DNA of 64,000 nt, taken from positions 8,860,138 to 8,924,137 of the forward strand of contig CM068544.1 of the NCBI GenBank assembly GCA_035048495.1, in the 5' to 3' direction. Shown piece after piece: positions 36,704-50,235 of this stretch (its first letter is position 1; every line of letters begins with the position of its first letter). The notes under the pieces were generated by a model, which was not told the DNA's origin, searched no databases, and worked only from the letters and a program-made list of their open reading frames with translations. This DNA is from Euptelea pleiosperma (Eukaryota > Streptophyta > Magnoliopsida > Ranunculales > Eupteleaceae). Both the position numbers and the translations under genes were made by a program.

Positions 36704-38584
36704 CTTCCTAAGCATGATAATAATGCTTAAGGGTACAGAGCTACAGTCATATGTCTAAATTTCCATAAAACATTAAGAAAATACATACGCAGGACTTGCA
36801 AAACTAAAAGACTAATGAAATGTCCATAACAAACTTTAAATTAACAATGCAAATATAATTATGTCCCAAATATTAACAATGCAAATATGTACATCTTGAT
36901 CATGTGTCTCAAAAATTAATTATTTAGTAGTGCTAGTGAGTCTTGGATCTGACTCTGCTCTATTTCATGCCCTACCGATACGATGTAAGGCAAGTAAAGG
37001 AACTGTAAAATCTAAGAAAGGCATCATCCATTTAAATTGTGCAGGCAAAAAAAATTGTTCTTGCATCTAGTACGACATTATGGATGAATGCCTTCTTGGA
37101 AGTCGCTCTTTCAGTTCATATGTGCTAAACCATAGTACAAAGGCAACTTTTTTCAATAATTCATATACTATTGGCAGTCATGAGACAACCAGTTGACATC
37201 TTGATTCCCTATAATTTTCTAAAGTGGATAAGACTCATAATATATTTTTGAACATTTCTACAAAAAATACAGTTAAATATCAAGTGTTAGTCTCTTTAGG
37301 CTATGGAGCATTGAACACACAAGTGTTACTTCCTAGTATTACAAAGCATATTCACAACCCCAACCTGAAATAGCCTAGTCTTGGGTGATCAGGCACCATT
37401 GGGAATATAAACCATCCATTCCGATGACCTTGCATAGTTACCACCATCACTTAATGACCTAGTATCACTAACATGATGATTCTTGACTTCCAATGCCATA
37501 ACTCAGTGATGATGGTTGTATTGTTCCCCTCATTCCATTTGAGAATTGAGAAGGGGTTTCTATTGACTGATTTCATCTTGCTTATAATTAGTTCAAACTT
37601 TTAGTTATTAAGTAATAAAATCACCTAAGATATGGGGAATTATGTTTTGCTGTAAGAGAAAATCAAGTGAAGGTAGCTCAGCAGTATGGGGCATATGGTG
37701 TCATGATCTTTTAGGGCTAAACATGTTATATGGCTTAAGCAAGTGAAGGTAGCTCAGCAATAAATTCTTAGAATAAATTTTCAGACTAGAGTTATTCTTA
37801 GAAATGAAAAGCAAGTGAAGATAGGTGAAGCCTCCACAAAGAACCCTTTGAAAAGTTAGAAAATTTCACAAGGAACTTAACACGTGTGTTGTCAAGTTTA
37901 CCCTTTGATGTTGGCTCAGATATAAGGGCTTGTTGCTTTTAGGGCTACGATCAACCTCCTCCACTCCTTGTAGACCTTACCTTCAATCAAAACCCCATGT
38001 TAAAACCATTATCATTGAATCTATGAATGAAAATAGATCTAACACGATGAACATACTTGTCTCAGCGATGATGATTGTACCAGCAAGCACGATGGCGAAG
38101 GAGAACAAAAGATATTGAGAGGGATAGTTCTCACTAAGAGAGAGAAGGAAAGGAACCCTAACATACAAATAGTTAGGGTTTGAGAGTTAAGGAAATGAAC
38201 CCTAAAAACTAATCATCATAGAGAATCCTTAATAGCCACTTTTCATTCTTACTTGCAAATCTAACCAAGAAATCAACCAACCCTTAAAACCCTGAAACCC
38301 CCAAAATCATAAAACCCTAAAACTTGAGAGAGGTAGAGAGATAGAAACAGAGTAAGAGAAAGAGGGAGAGGGAGAGAAATATGTACCTGCACTTATCAAA
38401 AAAAAATATGTACCTGCGGCGGCAAGACAATGATGAGCGTGTGCAATAGCGAGATCTTAGGAGAATCACTTCAGAGCTATGGGAGCAAGAGAATGGCTTT
38501 CAATTGGAGCTTCAAACTTATCTCTTCGATCGGAGTTATGGGAGCAAGAGAATCACTTCGAGCTATGGGTTTTAGGGCATGAGT
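36704..38584. other. Intergenic, no gene seen
   Basis: No coding region or element end that I can support. An imperfect palindrome cctaagcatgataataatgc lies at about 36708-36735. Confidence 0.4.
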
Positions 38585-41111
38585 GAAACTAGGATTTTCC
38601 GCATCGTTGATTACGGAAACCCTAAAATCAACAAGATTTGTAATTTTTATCCGATTATCCTGCAAAAAGATGAGATTTTGTATAGGGATTCGTGTCGGAT
38701 GTCGATCCGCACTCGGGGTTAGGGCATGCATACTGAAGAGCGATTACAACGAAAATGCTGAGATGGGTGATGAGAAGAGAGAGATGGAATTGGATTTTGA
38801 AACACCATTTTTAATTTTTAGAGAGAGAAATTAGCAAACTAATGTGAGTAGTATAAAATAATAATAAAAATATGCAAACACTATATAAAAAATGGAAATT
38901 TATTTATTGATCGACACTCGAATTACAGAGCATAAACTTGAAAGTAAAGCAAACAAATTAAAACTAAAAAAAGAAAAGAGAAAAAAATGGGAATTCCTAG
39001 AGAGAGAAAGAAATTAAAGAACAATAGAGAGAAGGAGAAATATCCCTTGAAAGCTTACCTTGGATAGAATCGGCCAAAGGAATTGATTCAGCCATGTCGA
39101 GATCCCGACATGGTTCATAACGCCCCGGCCAAAAGAATGAATGGTGGTGGCCCAATGAAGAGGTGAGGCGGGGCAAAAGAGTGAGGCGTTACTGGTGCAA
39201 AACAGTTTGAACATGCACGTCGTGGACTAGTGGCCCAAGGAGCGAATTGCAGGTGCGTGGTGGGGTTCCTTGTACACAGCAGGTGCAGGCCGAAGATGAA
39301 GTTGCAGGTTCTGACAAGTTGCAGGCGATCCAGCAGATGGAGGAAGCGATAACTTGGTGCAGCAGCGTCAAGAGTCAAGACACGGTCTTGCTGAACTTGT
39401 AAATGAGTTGGTGGAGGCGTTGCAGGCTGTGTAAGCTGCTCGTAGGTTCAGGTTGCGGTGAGAGGCGGAGCACGGAGGTGCCTCAGGAGGTCGTTGGCAG
39501 ACACAGCAGCAGCTACAAGCGATGAAGATGGAGGTGGTGGTGCTACTGCAGGTTCAGGCGGTAGCAGTGGTTGGCGGAGAGGCTAGATGAGGCGAAGCAA
39601 GAGTAGGAGGCAAGTAGGAGAGCTGGCTGATGGTTGTTTTGGCGTTACAGGCGGAGGATCAAGAGGTGGAGGAGTTTCAGAAAGAGAAGGAGGAAGAAGA
39701 AGGCGGAGACGGCCGGAGTTCTGCAACTCCGGTCGGACGAAAAGATGAAGGATGAAAAGAAGAAGAAGAAGAAGAAGAAGAAGAAGAAGAAGAAGAAGAA
39801 AGGGAGGAGGAGAAGAAGAGGAAGAGGAAGAAGAAGAGAAGGAGCTGAACTAGTCCACCGGAGTTGCAGGCGGCTGCCCGGAGAATAAGGAATGGAGAAG
39901 AAGAAGAAGAAAGAAGAAAATAGAAGAAGAGAAGGGGAATGAAGGAAGAGATGGGGAAAGGGATTAGGATGTTTTGGGGGGAAGAGAGGAGAAGAAAGGA
40001 AGGGGATTAGGGTTCAAACGAACCCTTCTCCTTCCCTTTTAAAGTACCCTAGTTTCCATTAATGGAAATTAGGGATTTTTTTTAAATAAAAAAATATATA
40101 AATATTTTTTTATTTTTTAAGTAAAACCTTACTTTTCTTTAGGGAATTTCCCCATTTAGTGGACCCCATTTTTTATTTAAAAATAATTAATTTAAAGCAT
40201 TTGAAAATCGCAAGGCCCACTAAATGGTCGGGCCACGGGTCGATGATGATGGGCCCGGCTACTGGTCCACAAGGATTGATGATGTCCATCATCTCACAAG
40301 ATGATGTGACAGACAATTTGATGACGATCGGATGGATGGTGACTTGATTGGGACCCAAATTGGTAGATCGACGTATCTAGAGAGATCCAACGGTCCGGTG
40401 GAAGATCCAACGGTCCGATTAAAGATCCAACGGTCAGAAAGCTAAGGGAGATGAGACAACCAATGGGCAGGAGTTCTGGGGTTAGGTCAGTAGATCCGAG
40501 GACCGAGAGATGAAGAGAGAGAGAATAAGGAGAGATGAGATAGAATTTTAGGGGGAGGAGAGAGAAAATATCAGAAAATGGAGATAAAAGTATTGGCAGA
40601 GGGTCTGGAACCCTGGTCTTCACTGTGACCATCCTCACACTTTTCCAGTAGAGTAGACCATCATTCCTTGCTGACTCATGTGGCTTTAAACGCTTTGGTC
40701 CGTCTCTTGGTCATTGGCTCTCCTGCTCTCTTCTTTCTTTGGGCCAGCTTTTTGGTCCTCTTATTCAGCCCATATTTGGCCCATATCTTCTAATCATAGC
40801 CTGTGGCTCTTCAAGCTTTGATATTAGGCTTCTGTGGTTGATCGTGGGCCCGCAAGTCTCGAGAATAGTCCGATCAAGTTTTCTGCAAGAGAAAAGCACG
40901 TAATGAGACTTGGTCATGACGTCTTTATACCTAGATTTCCAGAAATGCGTTTAATGCATGCAAATATACCATTTCGTCCAGAAAAGTGTGTTCTGCGCAA
41001 TAAAATAGACTCTTACGTAGAAAAGTAGATAATTAGAGCAGTTTTACGTAGGAGAGTGTGATAACGCTTAGAAGATAACTATGGAAAATATGCACTTTTA
41101 AGCGAATATCA
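38585..41111 (-). mobile_element. Long LTR copy, TGATATTCGC family
   Basis: Starts TGATATTCGC at 41111 and extends to about 38585, where it still matches 27690-27860 (cggatgtcgatccgcactcg). It includes a purine-rich stretch with an (AAG)n run at 39755-39800; the Lys-rich frames there are repeat artefacts. Confidence 0.65.
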
Positions 41112-42560
41112 ATGAGTAGAGAGTTTGAGGGCGAGAGAGAATGATAGAGAGAGCTTGCAAAATGAAAAACGTTTTTGTTAGGGTTTTATATATAGGGCGC
41201 GGATAAGTTTTTTCGCACCCGCGCACACATTTTTTTTATTTTTTAGTAAAAAATTAGAAACAGTTCTTAATCTATAAACTTGTGTTAGAGCCATTTCAAA
41301 ACCTTTGCAATGGTTTATGACAATGTTTACAACTATTTCAAACTATGCAGCTAACATATCTGACAATTGTTTAGATATTTGAAACGGTTATGAATTGTTT
41401 TAAACTTTAGAAAAATCTATTTTGGTGCAAATTGGCTTTTTTAGTGTAGTGTATGTATGATATGTCGAGTACCGAATTACTATATGTTGCTGATTGCATG
41501 CTAGCTAGTCGCATTGTGTCATCCGATAGGAGTTATGTACTTTTATCCAAGTTCTATTCAAGGGGATACAATATGTTCGATCTCTAAAGATGGGTCCATG
41601 AGAACAATTCGTTCAACCCTAAATTGAGAGCACCTCGGGGAAAGATTCATTTGACTCCAAGTCACCCCTCGGGTGTAGATACCCACTGTTAGTCACATCA
41701 ACGTTTGAGAGTCAGGCTACGTGTGTGTTAGTGTCGGTTCATGTGTTCATTCTAATTGGCTTTGTATGGTTGATTGTGAATGAAATTTAAATATATATAT
41801 TCGTGTGCATGTTTTGAAATGGCATGTGTATGTGGGTATATATGTTGTTGTGGATGTCATTCCTTGATTTTCCTAAAGGGCATCATTCTTTAATATATCG
41901 TATATCCCTTGAGTTATGTTCTTATATTAATTATACTTCGAGAAATATTGAGCATGTTATTATGTACACTTGCACACGTGCACTAAGAAGGCTCAATGTA
42001 GTTTTTACTTGTGAGTTGATTGGACTCACCCTTTATGGGCACTCTCTTTTCAGGTCAGCGCGGACAATAGGATTGTACGCATGATGGATTTAATTAGCAC
42101 TTGGGCTACTTGAGGGTAGTTATTTATTTTGAGCGAATTATGTAGTAAGTGAGACTTGGATTGTTTCTTCTTTTCAGCCATTAGTTACATTCTTTCAGAT
42201 ATTTTATTTTATTGCTTATTTAGTTGATGTAAATGATTTAGATTGCTCATGATTATATCAATTGGCACTACATTCATATGGCGTGTTTTGGGGCTTTGTT
42301 CCCAGATCGCGCCTCAAGATCTGTGTTGACACACAGGATGTGTTGGACCTGGGGGTATTCTTAAAGTTTAAAAATATAAGGACTATTGCTAATTACTTTC
42401 AAATTCAAGAGGTGTTACTAAATTAATTATTTTTAACCTGTAATAATTTAAATTTCATTGGACTAAAAATCTCAGAATTGATTGACAATTTCACTTTATC
42501 TCGAAGAATGACCAACTAAGAGAGAGTTAGACCTGCTCTTGAAATAACTGGTCCGTTCTC
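41112..42560. other. Intergenic, possibly decayed LTR sequence
   Basis: The phrases gactcacccttta-gggcactctcttttcaggtcagcgcg (split across 42030-42065) recall gypsy LTR ends, but no boundaries or internal region were found. Confidence 0.35.
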
Positions 42561-43261
42561 TTTTAATCAAGAATACCTAGAAGGGGGGGTGATTAGGTAT
42601 TTAAAAATTAATCTAACCTAACACAAGTTTACTGGTCAAGGTAAGGTTATAAACTCGCATGTCTTAGTTGATTGATAAAATAATTATCTCAACCGACTCA
42701 AATTAAATATACCCCCATAGTATATTATCTTTTTGTCCTCTGATTTAATCAATATAATTAGCGGAACAACAATCAAACATCCACAAGACAGAGTTTTTAC
42801 GTGGAAACCGTAGCCAAGGAAAATCACGAGACCACGTCCAGACGGAAAGTATCACTAACTAGAAAGTTAAACGAAATATAAGTTACCTATGCAGCATCGT
42901 TGCAAATGCAGCTTCCAACCTTAATTAGCCAAGGCCCACTACCGATGCATCCACATCCTTTGAATCAACTCTAGGAATCCACACGCACCCTCCCAATCAA
43001 GAAGCTTTGTCCACTTCTTCAGTTTAGTACTCCCTAAACATACCTTCGATCAGTACACCCTGATCTTAATTCTCAACACTCTAGTCTCTACTAAATGTGA
43101 AGGATTCAGTACACCCTGAACCCTAAGTCGCTCAAATAGTGTTGAGACGCACTGATACTCTCAGATTTGCTAGGTTTAAGATTCTAAGTAGAAAACCTAA
43201 GCTAAGTAGGGATCAAGCACTAAGCTATGATCAAAGAGAAGAGAAAAAGCTCTTAAGGAAT
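42561..43261. other. Decayed repeat, cut by the next LTR element
   Basis: agaagggggggtgattaggt and gtttttacgtggaaaccg phrases recall copia (SIRE/Maximus-type) LTRs. It stops exactly at the LTR start at 43262. Confidence 0.35.
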
Positions 43262-45519
43262 TGATAAGTCATCATTTTATGGATTCTTACCCTATTTTCC
43301 TTAGTTGATTATTAGAATTATCCTACATAAATCCTCAAATTTACATAAAAAATAGGATATTCTCTTTTCACCAATTGTATATTAGATTTCTCTTAATAAT
43401 AGTCAATTACTTTATATTAATAATCTTATTTCATTAGGTACCCGAGTCCAAGACTAAAGCGAGCATAAGTCCAAGCCCAAAAGCTTATGTACAAAAGCTC
43501 AAATTTGAACAAAAGGGTGGACTACGTTGACAGGCCAAGAAGACGAGCCAAGAAATTGGGCTAAGAAGTGGGCCAATGCAGTTGACCAATGTAGTGGGCC
43601 AAGTTGGTGGACTAAGCATGGACCAAGGTGGTTGAGATTACAACAAAATAAACGGTTCAGATTACGAAAGGCATGAGGATGGCTTTCTAAAATAAAATGA
43701 TGGTTTTGGTTTTAAAATTTAAAGATGATGGAATATTTAAGAAATAAATATCTTATCGAAAGAAAAATTCCTTTTGAAAATTAGAAGAATATTTCATTGA
43801 TATTCAAAAGGAAGTTTTAAAATAATAAATTAGTGATTGATTCTATATTAAAAAATAAAAGAACATTTCATTGGTCTTCAAAAATAAGTTTTAAAAGAAT
43901 AATTTATTAAGTCATTTTATTGAGAAAAAAAAAGATATTTTATATAATTGTTTCCATCTTTGAAAATATTTTTCTAAGTAAAGAAAGTCGTAATTTACTA
44001 AAGATGGAAAGAATGTTGCACATCCTAGCCTATAAAAGGACCTTCAATGGACGATGAATGGAGTTCTTCTCTTGGCTGCTCTCTAACTGGACATATCTCT
44101 CGGCTACAAATATTTCTCTGCTACAGTCTTCTATTGGCATCGGATCTCTTTTCTCATTTTTTTTCTTTATTTCTTTTAGTTTTTTATTTGTTCTTCTTGT
44201 AAGTTTTTTTTTTTTTTTTTAGTTTAGCTTTGATTGTCAAGTGTAATATTTTTCGGCCATTAGAGAGATTGACAACCTCTGTTGATGACCGATAAAACTC
44301 ATTCTCCTAAATATAAGTTATAAAACATTTTTGTTAAAATTATTAGTTCATCAAGTTGATTCATTATTCCTCACCTCTCTCTGTGGTTCGATCCCTATAT
44401 TTGCACTATACTTAAATTGTTAATTTAGTTTTTGCAGATTTTGGGTTTGATTTGGCAGTAAGTTACAACGACTAATCAAAATAATGTCCGTCAAATAACA
44501 CCACTGTCGAGGAGAGAGAACGAAAGGTGAAGACAACCATCAAGCAAAAATATTCAAGCAAATAATCACTCCCCTATTTTTCTACATTTTTTTTTCGTTT
44601 CGGCATCTAGGTAAGTACCCCTTGTGCATCGCATCCCCTTGTTAGAGGTTTCATTTCTTAGTTTTAAAAGTCACTTGAAAAAAATAGATATTTTTTTTGT
44701 TTTATTAGTGTAACTTTTTTTGTGCTTTATTAGTGTAATTTCTTTCTTGCTTTATTAGTGTAGTTTTTTTTTTTTTTTGCTTTATTAGTATAAAATCATT
44801 CTTGCTTTATTAGTATAAAAGAAAACATTTTTTTTTTTGCTTTATTAGTGTAACATTTTTTATTAGTGTACTTTTTTCTTTTCTTCTTACTATGTTGATG
44901 AAATTTTTTCATGCTTTATTAATATAATTTTTTGTGCATTCACTATGTCGATTTATTGCTTTAGCATTTTTGCATTAAAATACTTAAGGGCATTGGAACC
45001 CCAATAAGATACGGTCAGGATTTCATCACCCATTCTGTGGCCCACAAACCACCATCCTTGCATAAGCGTACCCAAAGCCTAAATTAATTTAAAAATCATT
45101 AGACATTGGCCTTAGGGTTTCGAGCTCAATAGGACGAAAGAGGTTATTAGCCACTACAATGAGTTCTTTCAAACTGACAATTAAGGACAGTCTCTGTCTA
45201 AGGAAACGACGACGTACCGTCATTAAGCAGGCCTAGTGCCTCTCCTCCTTCCCTGGGAGAACTACTTGTTGTTGGTTTGACAGAATTTAATTAGTAAGCT
45301 TTTAGGTTAATCCGGAACAGTTAGGAGCTGTCTAAATATGAGAGATTTATTTTGGAAACACTACAAATATTTCTAAAAAAAAATAAAAAAAATGGCTATC
45401 TTTAATTTAAAATAAGAGAAAGGCCAAATTTTGTTTGTGTGGTGTACCAAAGAAATGTGAGAACCAAAGAAAATAATTATAATGTATTATCAAGAATCGA
45501 AGGGGTTTAGTGCACTTTC

Positions 45520-46296
45520 ATGTGTAGATTTTTCTACAATGAAGGGAGAAGATTTGAACAAGAAAGTGTAATGAACACCTACGGATGTTCTTTTAATCCC
45601 CAAAGTTTTGAGACTTATCCAAATTGTGAAAATTGGCAAAATGCTAGCGATCCTACATGGTCTTCTTGTACATCTTATGTACGAGGGGAGACCCTAGAGG
45701 AAGCGTTCAAAACATACTTACATAATATGAATATCATCAACCAAACAAACATGCAAAGTCTTCAAATAGTTCAAACTTCGATAAACAAACTTGTATTGTA
45801 CTTTAATGACAATGAAGATGAGGAACTCACAAGATTTGAGAATATTGAGGGTGATGATGAACTAAATGTTTCTGAAAAAATTAGTCATCACCCCTCAATC
45901 AATTTTTTTCATCAGCAAGAAGACAATGAGGATATTGAGATGCATGAGGATGAACCTTTAGAAATTTTCGTGCAAAATAATGCATCTCAATTAAATTGTT
46001 TTACCACATTAGAAGCTTGTTCTGAATATTATGATGATGATGATGTTGACGAGGATGATGATTGTAGGGAGGATATATTTTTGCATGATATTGTGGGACC
46101 CCCCATCTCTGACCTTTACAATGATGTCAATAATGAGGTGCAAATTCTTTCAGATTCTACCCCTTATTTTGACGTTGAGAAAGAGTCTCCAACTGAACCA
46201 TGGCCCATTATAGCAAATGAATCAAGTCCCTATCTTTTTAAGGTCCCCAAATTAACCTTTTACCTCTATCATGTGAGCTTACACGTTCTTACCTAG
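45520..46296 (+). CDS. 258-aa gag-like ORF of the LTR element
   Basis: Function not established. The N-terminal third has SFETYPNCENWQNASDPTW followed by an LEEAFKTYL helix and a Gln/Asn-rich helical stretch. This resembles the tail of Gag in gypsy elements, where an NxGWxxHPxxxW segment precedes a predicted helix. From about residue 95 the protein is strongly acidic, with a DDDDVDEDDD run near residue 175 and no zinc knuckle. The frame starts at its first ATG, 10 bases after an in-frame stop, and ends at 46296. The surrounding element is decayed but this frame stays open. It could be a fragment of a longer Gag that lost its N-terminal part. Confidence 0.5.
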   Translation: MCRFFYNEGRRFEQESVMNTYGCSFNPQSFETYPNCENWQNASDPTWSSCTSYVRGETLEEAFKTYLHNMNIINQTNMQSLQIVQTSINKLVLYFNDNEDEELTRFENIEGDDELNVSEKISHHPSINFFHQQEDNEDIEMHEDEPLEIFVQNNASQLNCFTTLEACSEYYDDDDVDEDDDCREDIFLHDIVGPPISDLYNDVNNEVQILSDSTPYFDVEKESPTEPWPIIANESSPYLFKVPKLTFYLYHVSLHVLT

Positions 46297-48491
46297 ATCA
46301 TGATAAGACTTCCTTTCTTGACATCTCTTTTGAGATAATCATGACCAAAAGACAATATTGTTAAAAGACCTTAGAGAACATGAACATGCTATAGGTTAGA
46401 TTATGAATAGAATAATGAGACTCAATCCAGTAATCCATAACCATGGGCATTATCTTGAGGAAACGGTTGGAGTGCAAAGGCAACTCTAAACTGAGAAATT
46501 TGATGATAAGTTGTATCCATCTCTTGCTTCTACAATATAACTTTCTGGCAATATTGAAATTGGTAAGTTTTAAGAACCAATAGTCATTTGATCAAACTTC
46601 TATATTCAATTTGGTTTTTAAAAATTCTATCAAATATGGCTAACATTGTATTTTTTGTCTCAAGAGGAAAAATATTTTTAAAACTCATGATGAAGAGCCA
46701 AAACTTCATTCTTCAATATGGTCCTTGAAAATCCTTTCTCTTACTTGAGAATGACTTTAGTGTATATTATTGTATTTTTAGTTTTTATTTTTTTGTTTTT
46801 CATATGATGTTCTCTTACACCCTATCTCTTTGTGATTTCTCAATGTTTATAATGCTCTATTATTGAAACATTGAGAACAATGTTTGATTTAGATTGGAGG
46901 GTGTGGACTCGTGCTTCATTTTTAGGATAATTTTTGTTAATAGCATTGACTAAAGCATTCCTCATTTTTTAAAAAAAAAAAAAATATGAAAAAGAGAAAA
47001 AAAAACGTTCTCTTGCTTCATTTTTCTGTTGAGATATTAAATTCTTGATTATGAAGGCATGTGGTGAAAACTCTAAACAGCCAAATTCTGATGTTTTAAT
47101 ACCGAGTCATTGTTATTAACTCTCAAGTAGAGAATAGAAACTTTTGATAAAACTTTCACTACACATCTGATGGATTTTTAGAGTTTAGGTTAACTTAAGT
47201 GGTTGCGACCTAATGATTGCCTAGAAGTGTTAGGAGAGACCAAGTCCAATGAACTGTGTTTAACTGGTTCATTTGGTTGGCTAAAAAATAGAACTGGGTA
47301 TAAATACACTTTGGAAAGCAACCAGTGAATTACATCGAGTACACCGAAAAGGGATGCTATTTCCTTTGTATTGTATAAAAAAAATATCTCTTATCAAAAA
47401 TAAAAGTGTTGATTATGATAAAGTGTCAAGGAGACTAAGCGCAGTCAAAAGAAAAATTTGTTAAAAGTTTCAATGATTCTTGTTTCTGAAAAATAAAGTG
47501 AAAGCTGTCGTTGTAAAAATACAAGTAAGTTGGAATATCACAGATAAATCCCATGAGGTATTAAGGTAGACATCCAAATCACTTGTTAACCCGAACAGGT
47601 AGCTTAGTTTTGAATTGGGTCCTTAGGTTAATCCGACAATCTCTTTGGTGATTAGAAGTTCACTTCTCCTTGAGGAAATTGACTCTCTAGTTATCTGTCA
47701 GACTTCACATGCACTCAAAGTCACTTTGTTCTAGAATTTCTCTAAAGGAGAGTTAATGATTCGGACTCTATCTTAAATTTTTATAATAAATGGATGAAAA
47801 TCAAAAATAACCAATGCCCGAGTAATCTTTAGTTTGATACTTCAATGAATTATGCAGCAAATTTTTTTTTCTTTTCTAGTTTAGTTCTTTATATTTTATC
47901 ATTTAAAGAAAAAAAAAAAAAACAAAGAAAATAAAGGATTGTAGGTCTTGCTTTACAGTTATTATCCCAAATTTTGTACTCCACATTTCTAATCTAATTG
48001 ATATTATTATCACATTTGGAGGGTCTTCTAAGAGATTAAAAAAAATTAATGATTTAAATTTTGTGGGTATATTTACTGCAAATCCTAAGGAGTCAAATTC
48101 GTCCACTAGGGGTAACCTAGGGGTTTAAGGGCTTGATGCATATGCTAAATGTAGTCGCGATGGCCTACGAAAGTGATAGTTTATTTTTTTTTTCTTTTAA
48201 TATTATTTGATTGATCGCATTAATTGCTAGGGACTAACAAGATGTTGGTATTGGTTTTGAAATTTAAAAATGATGGAATGTTTAAGAAATAAATATCTTA
48301 TCAAAAGAAAATTTTCTTTTGAAAAATAGAAGAATATTTCATTGGTTTTCAAAATGAAGTTTTAAAATAATAAATTAGTGGTTGATTCCTTATTGAAAAA
48401 TAAAAGAATATTTCATTGGTTTTCAAAGGAAGTTTTAAAAAATAATTTATTGAGTGATTTTATTGAAAAAAGAAAAAGATATTTTATATAA

Positions 48492-49294
48492 GGGAATTTT
48501 TGACATACCCCCCCCCCCCCCCTTACAATTTGAAAAAGCTGACATACCCCCTATGACTCAGTCCACGGTCATTTGACCAGTGTTGACCCGAGTTGACTAC
48601 CAAATTTTTACTAAATGGCAAAAATACCCTTGTCTTCAACCTTGGACACTAGGGTTTGAGAAAAAACCCCAACCCCACAAATGGCTATGGTGGACGGCCA
48701 GCCAAGGGATTCTAATGGGTTGGCCGCCCATCACCCACGACCATCCCACCGCAGTCTCATGGCTAGCCGACCACCACTCCGGTAATAATTTAAAACCCAA
48801 TGTTCAAAAAAAAAGAAAAAAAATAGAATAAAATTTTCATTAACATAAATGAAAAGCAAGACAAAGCAATTTATATTTTAAACTTTTGAGACATGATTTT
48901 GGAAAGATGGGTTCTCTCAATTTTAAAATATTCCTTCATGAGTTTTATCTGTTTTGTTTGGGGGTTTTTTCTTCTCAATATTCACTTAATTCATAAAAAA
49001 ATCGGAAAAAAAAATCTCAAATTTACCTACATGGGTTTTAATTTTTATTTTTAATCTCCTCTTTTCATGTTTGATTTGGGGTTTGGGTTTTGGCCTAAAC
49101 CCAAACCCTGGTTCTAAAGTTGAAGACAAGGGCACTTTCGTCCTTTAATACAAAATTTCATTGTCAACTCGGGTCAACACTGGTCAAATGATAGTGGACG
49201 ACCGAGTCATAGGGAGGGTATGTCAGCATTTTTAAATCGTAGGGCGGTATGTCAAATTTTAAAGATAACATGGGGGTGTATGTCAAAAATGCCA
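48492..49294. mobile_element. Long-inverted-repeat (foldback/Mutator-like) element in the 3' LTR
   Basis: Arms of more than 150 bases: left gggaatttttgacatacccc, gtccacggtcatttgaccag, cccttgtcttcaac. The right is its complement, ending gtatgtcaaaaatgcca. Flanked by perfect tttatataa at 48483-48491 and 49295-49303; the intact LTR at 43938 reads attttatataattgtttcc, confirming the empty site. The ~450-base centre has no recognised transposase. Confidence 0.85.
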
Positions 49295-49727
49295 TTTATA
49301 TAATTGTTTCCATCTTTGAAAATATTTTTCGAAGTAAAGAAAGTCATAATTTATTAAAGATGGAAAGAATGTTGCACATCCTTGCCTATAAAATGACATT
49401 CAATGGACGATTAATGAACAAATGAGCAGTTACTCAGATGACTCATGCCGTCAACCGTCTAATTCTTGCTATCTTTGTCTTTTAGTCTTCAAGTAATCGG
49501 CGAAGTACGCGTATCACGTCATCTTCAATGCTACACTGGTGCTCGTAGGAACGGTTACAAGAATGTTTTATGTCACATGGAATCTTTGCCAAACTAGAAT
49601 ATGAATTTCTTCTTTACGGCTCTGCCCGGCAATATGTTATACCTTCACTCGTCTCCCTGTGGGCCAAATGGAGTCATGTAAAACTCCAAGTGTCATGATA
49701 AACCGTGTAAAATATATATATATATAT

Positions 49728-50042
49728 GATAGAAGATGAATCAATGGCTGATTTTTGGTGAGGATGATCTCCTCATCATATAGATCCTACAGAAAAATCA
49801 GTCTATTATAAAATTTCTAACCCCATCAAAAGTTAAATGTAAAAATAGACTGTCTATAATTTTTCAACTTCTAAACCAGTCCACGAGTATCTAAATGATT
49901 TGAATTTTTGTGAGGATGATCTCCTAACCATAGAAACCATCCTCACCAAAAATCATCCCATTCCAAAACTTCTAAGTTATATATTGGCCCATGGCCCACC
50001 AATTTTTTGTTGTGAAAAATGTTGTCCCCCCGATCCTGACCC
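49728..50042. repeat. MITE, same family as 16494-16856
   Basis: Shares gatgaatcaatggctgattt, gaggatgatctcctc and the end gttgtccccccgatcctgaccc. The left terminus (~50 bases) is missing. It sits in an AT dinucleotide tract. Confidence 0.7.
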
Positions 50043-50146
50043 TATATATATATAATGAATTTTCATAATCATTTAAAGAAAGATATTTTTTTGTCAAAGA
50101 GGTCTCTCAAGTAGTTGAAGAATACAATAATAACGAGTAAAACTTC

Positions 50147-50235
50147 TGACCATATGGATGTGTGGCCAGTCCCTCGGTGGACCTGTAAACCAAAAATTAG
50201 CCTGATTAGTGATTTACAACCTTTGGATCTTTGCA
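50147..50235. repeat. Fragment of the 4891-5155 repeat family, reverse orientation
   Basis: Contains agtccctcggtggacctgta, attagcctgattagtgattt and acaacctttggatctt, the complement-type words of the family. Confidence 0.5.

Larger units (their letters stand above)
43262..49419 (+). mobile_element. Gypsy-like LTR element, apparently non-autonomous, with 3' LTR damaged
   Basis: 5' LTR 43262-44493 (TGATAAGTCATC ... TGTCCGTCA). Directly after it, aacaccactgtcgaggag is a decayed tggcgccgttgccggggag, the tRNA-Asp type PBS of Athila/Tat elements. One long ORF lies at 45520-46296. The region before the 3' LTR has gcattaattgctagggacta. The 3' LTR survives as 48240-48491 plus 49304-49419, split by the element at 48492-49294, with both outer parts lost. 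No RT or integrase seen in 46.3-48.2 kb. Confidence 0.75.

Noticed and set aside
39634..39888. Lys/Arg-rich ORF
   Set aside because: Product of an (AAG)n and purine-rich LTR stretch, no domain.
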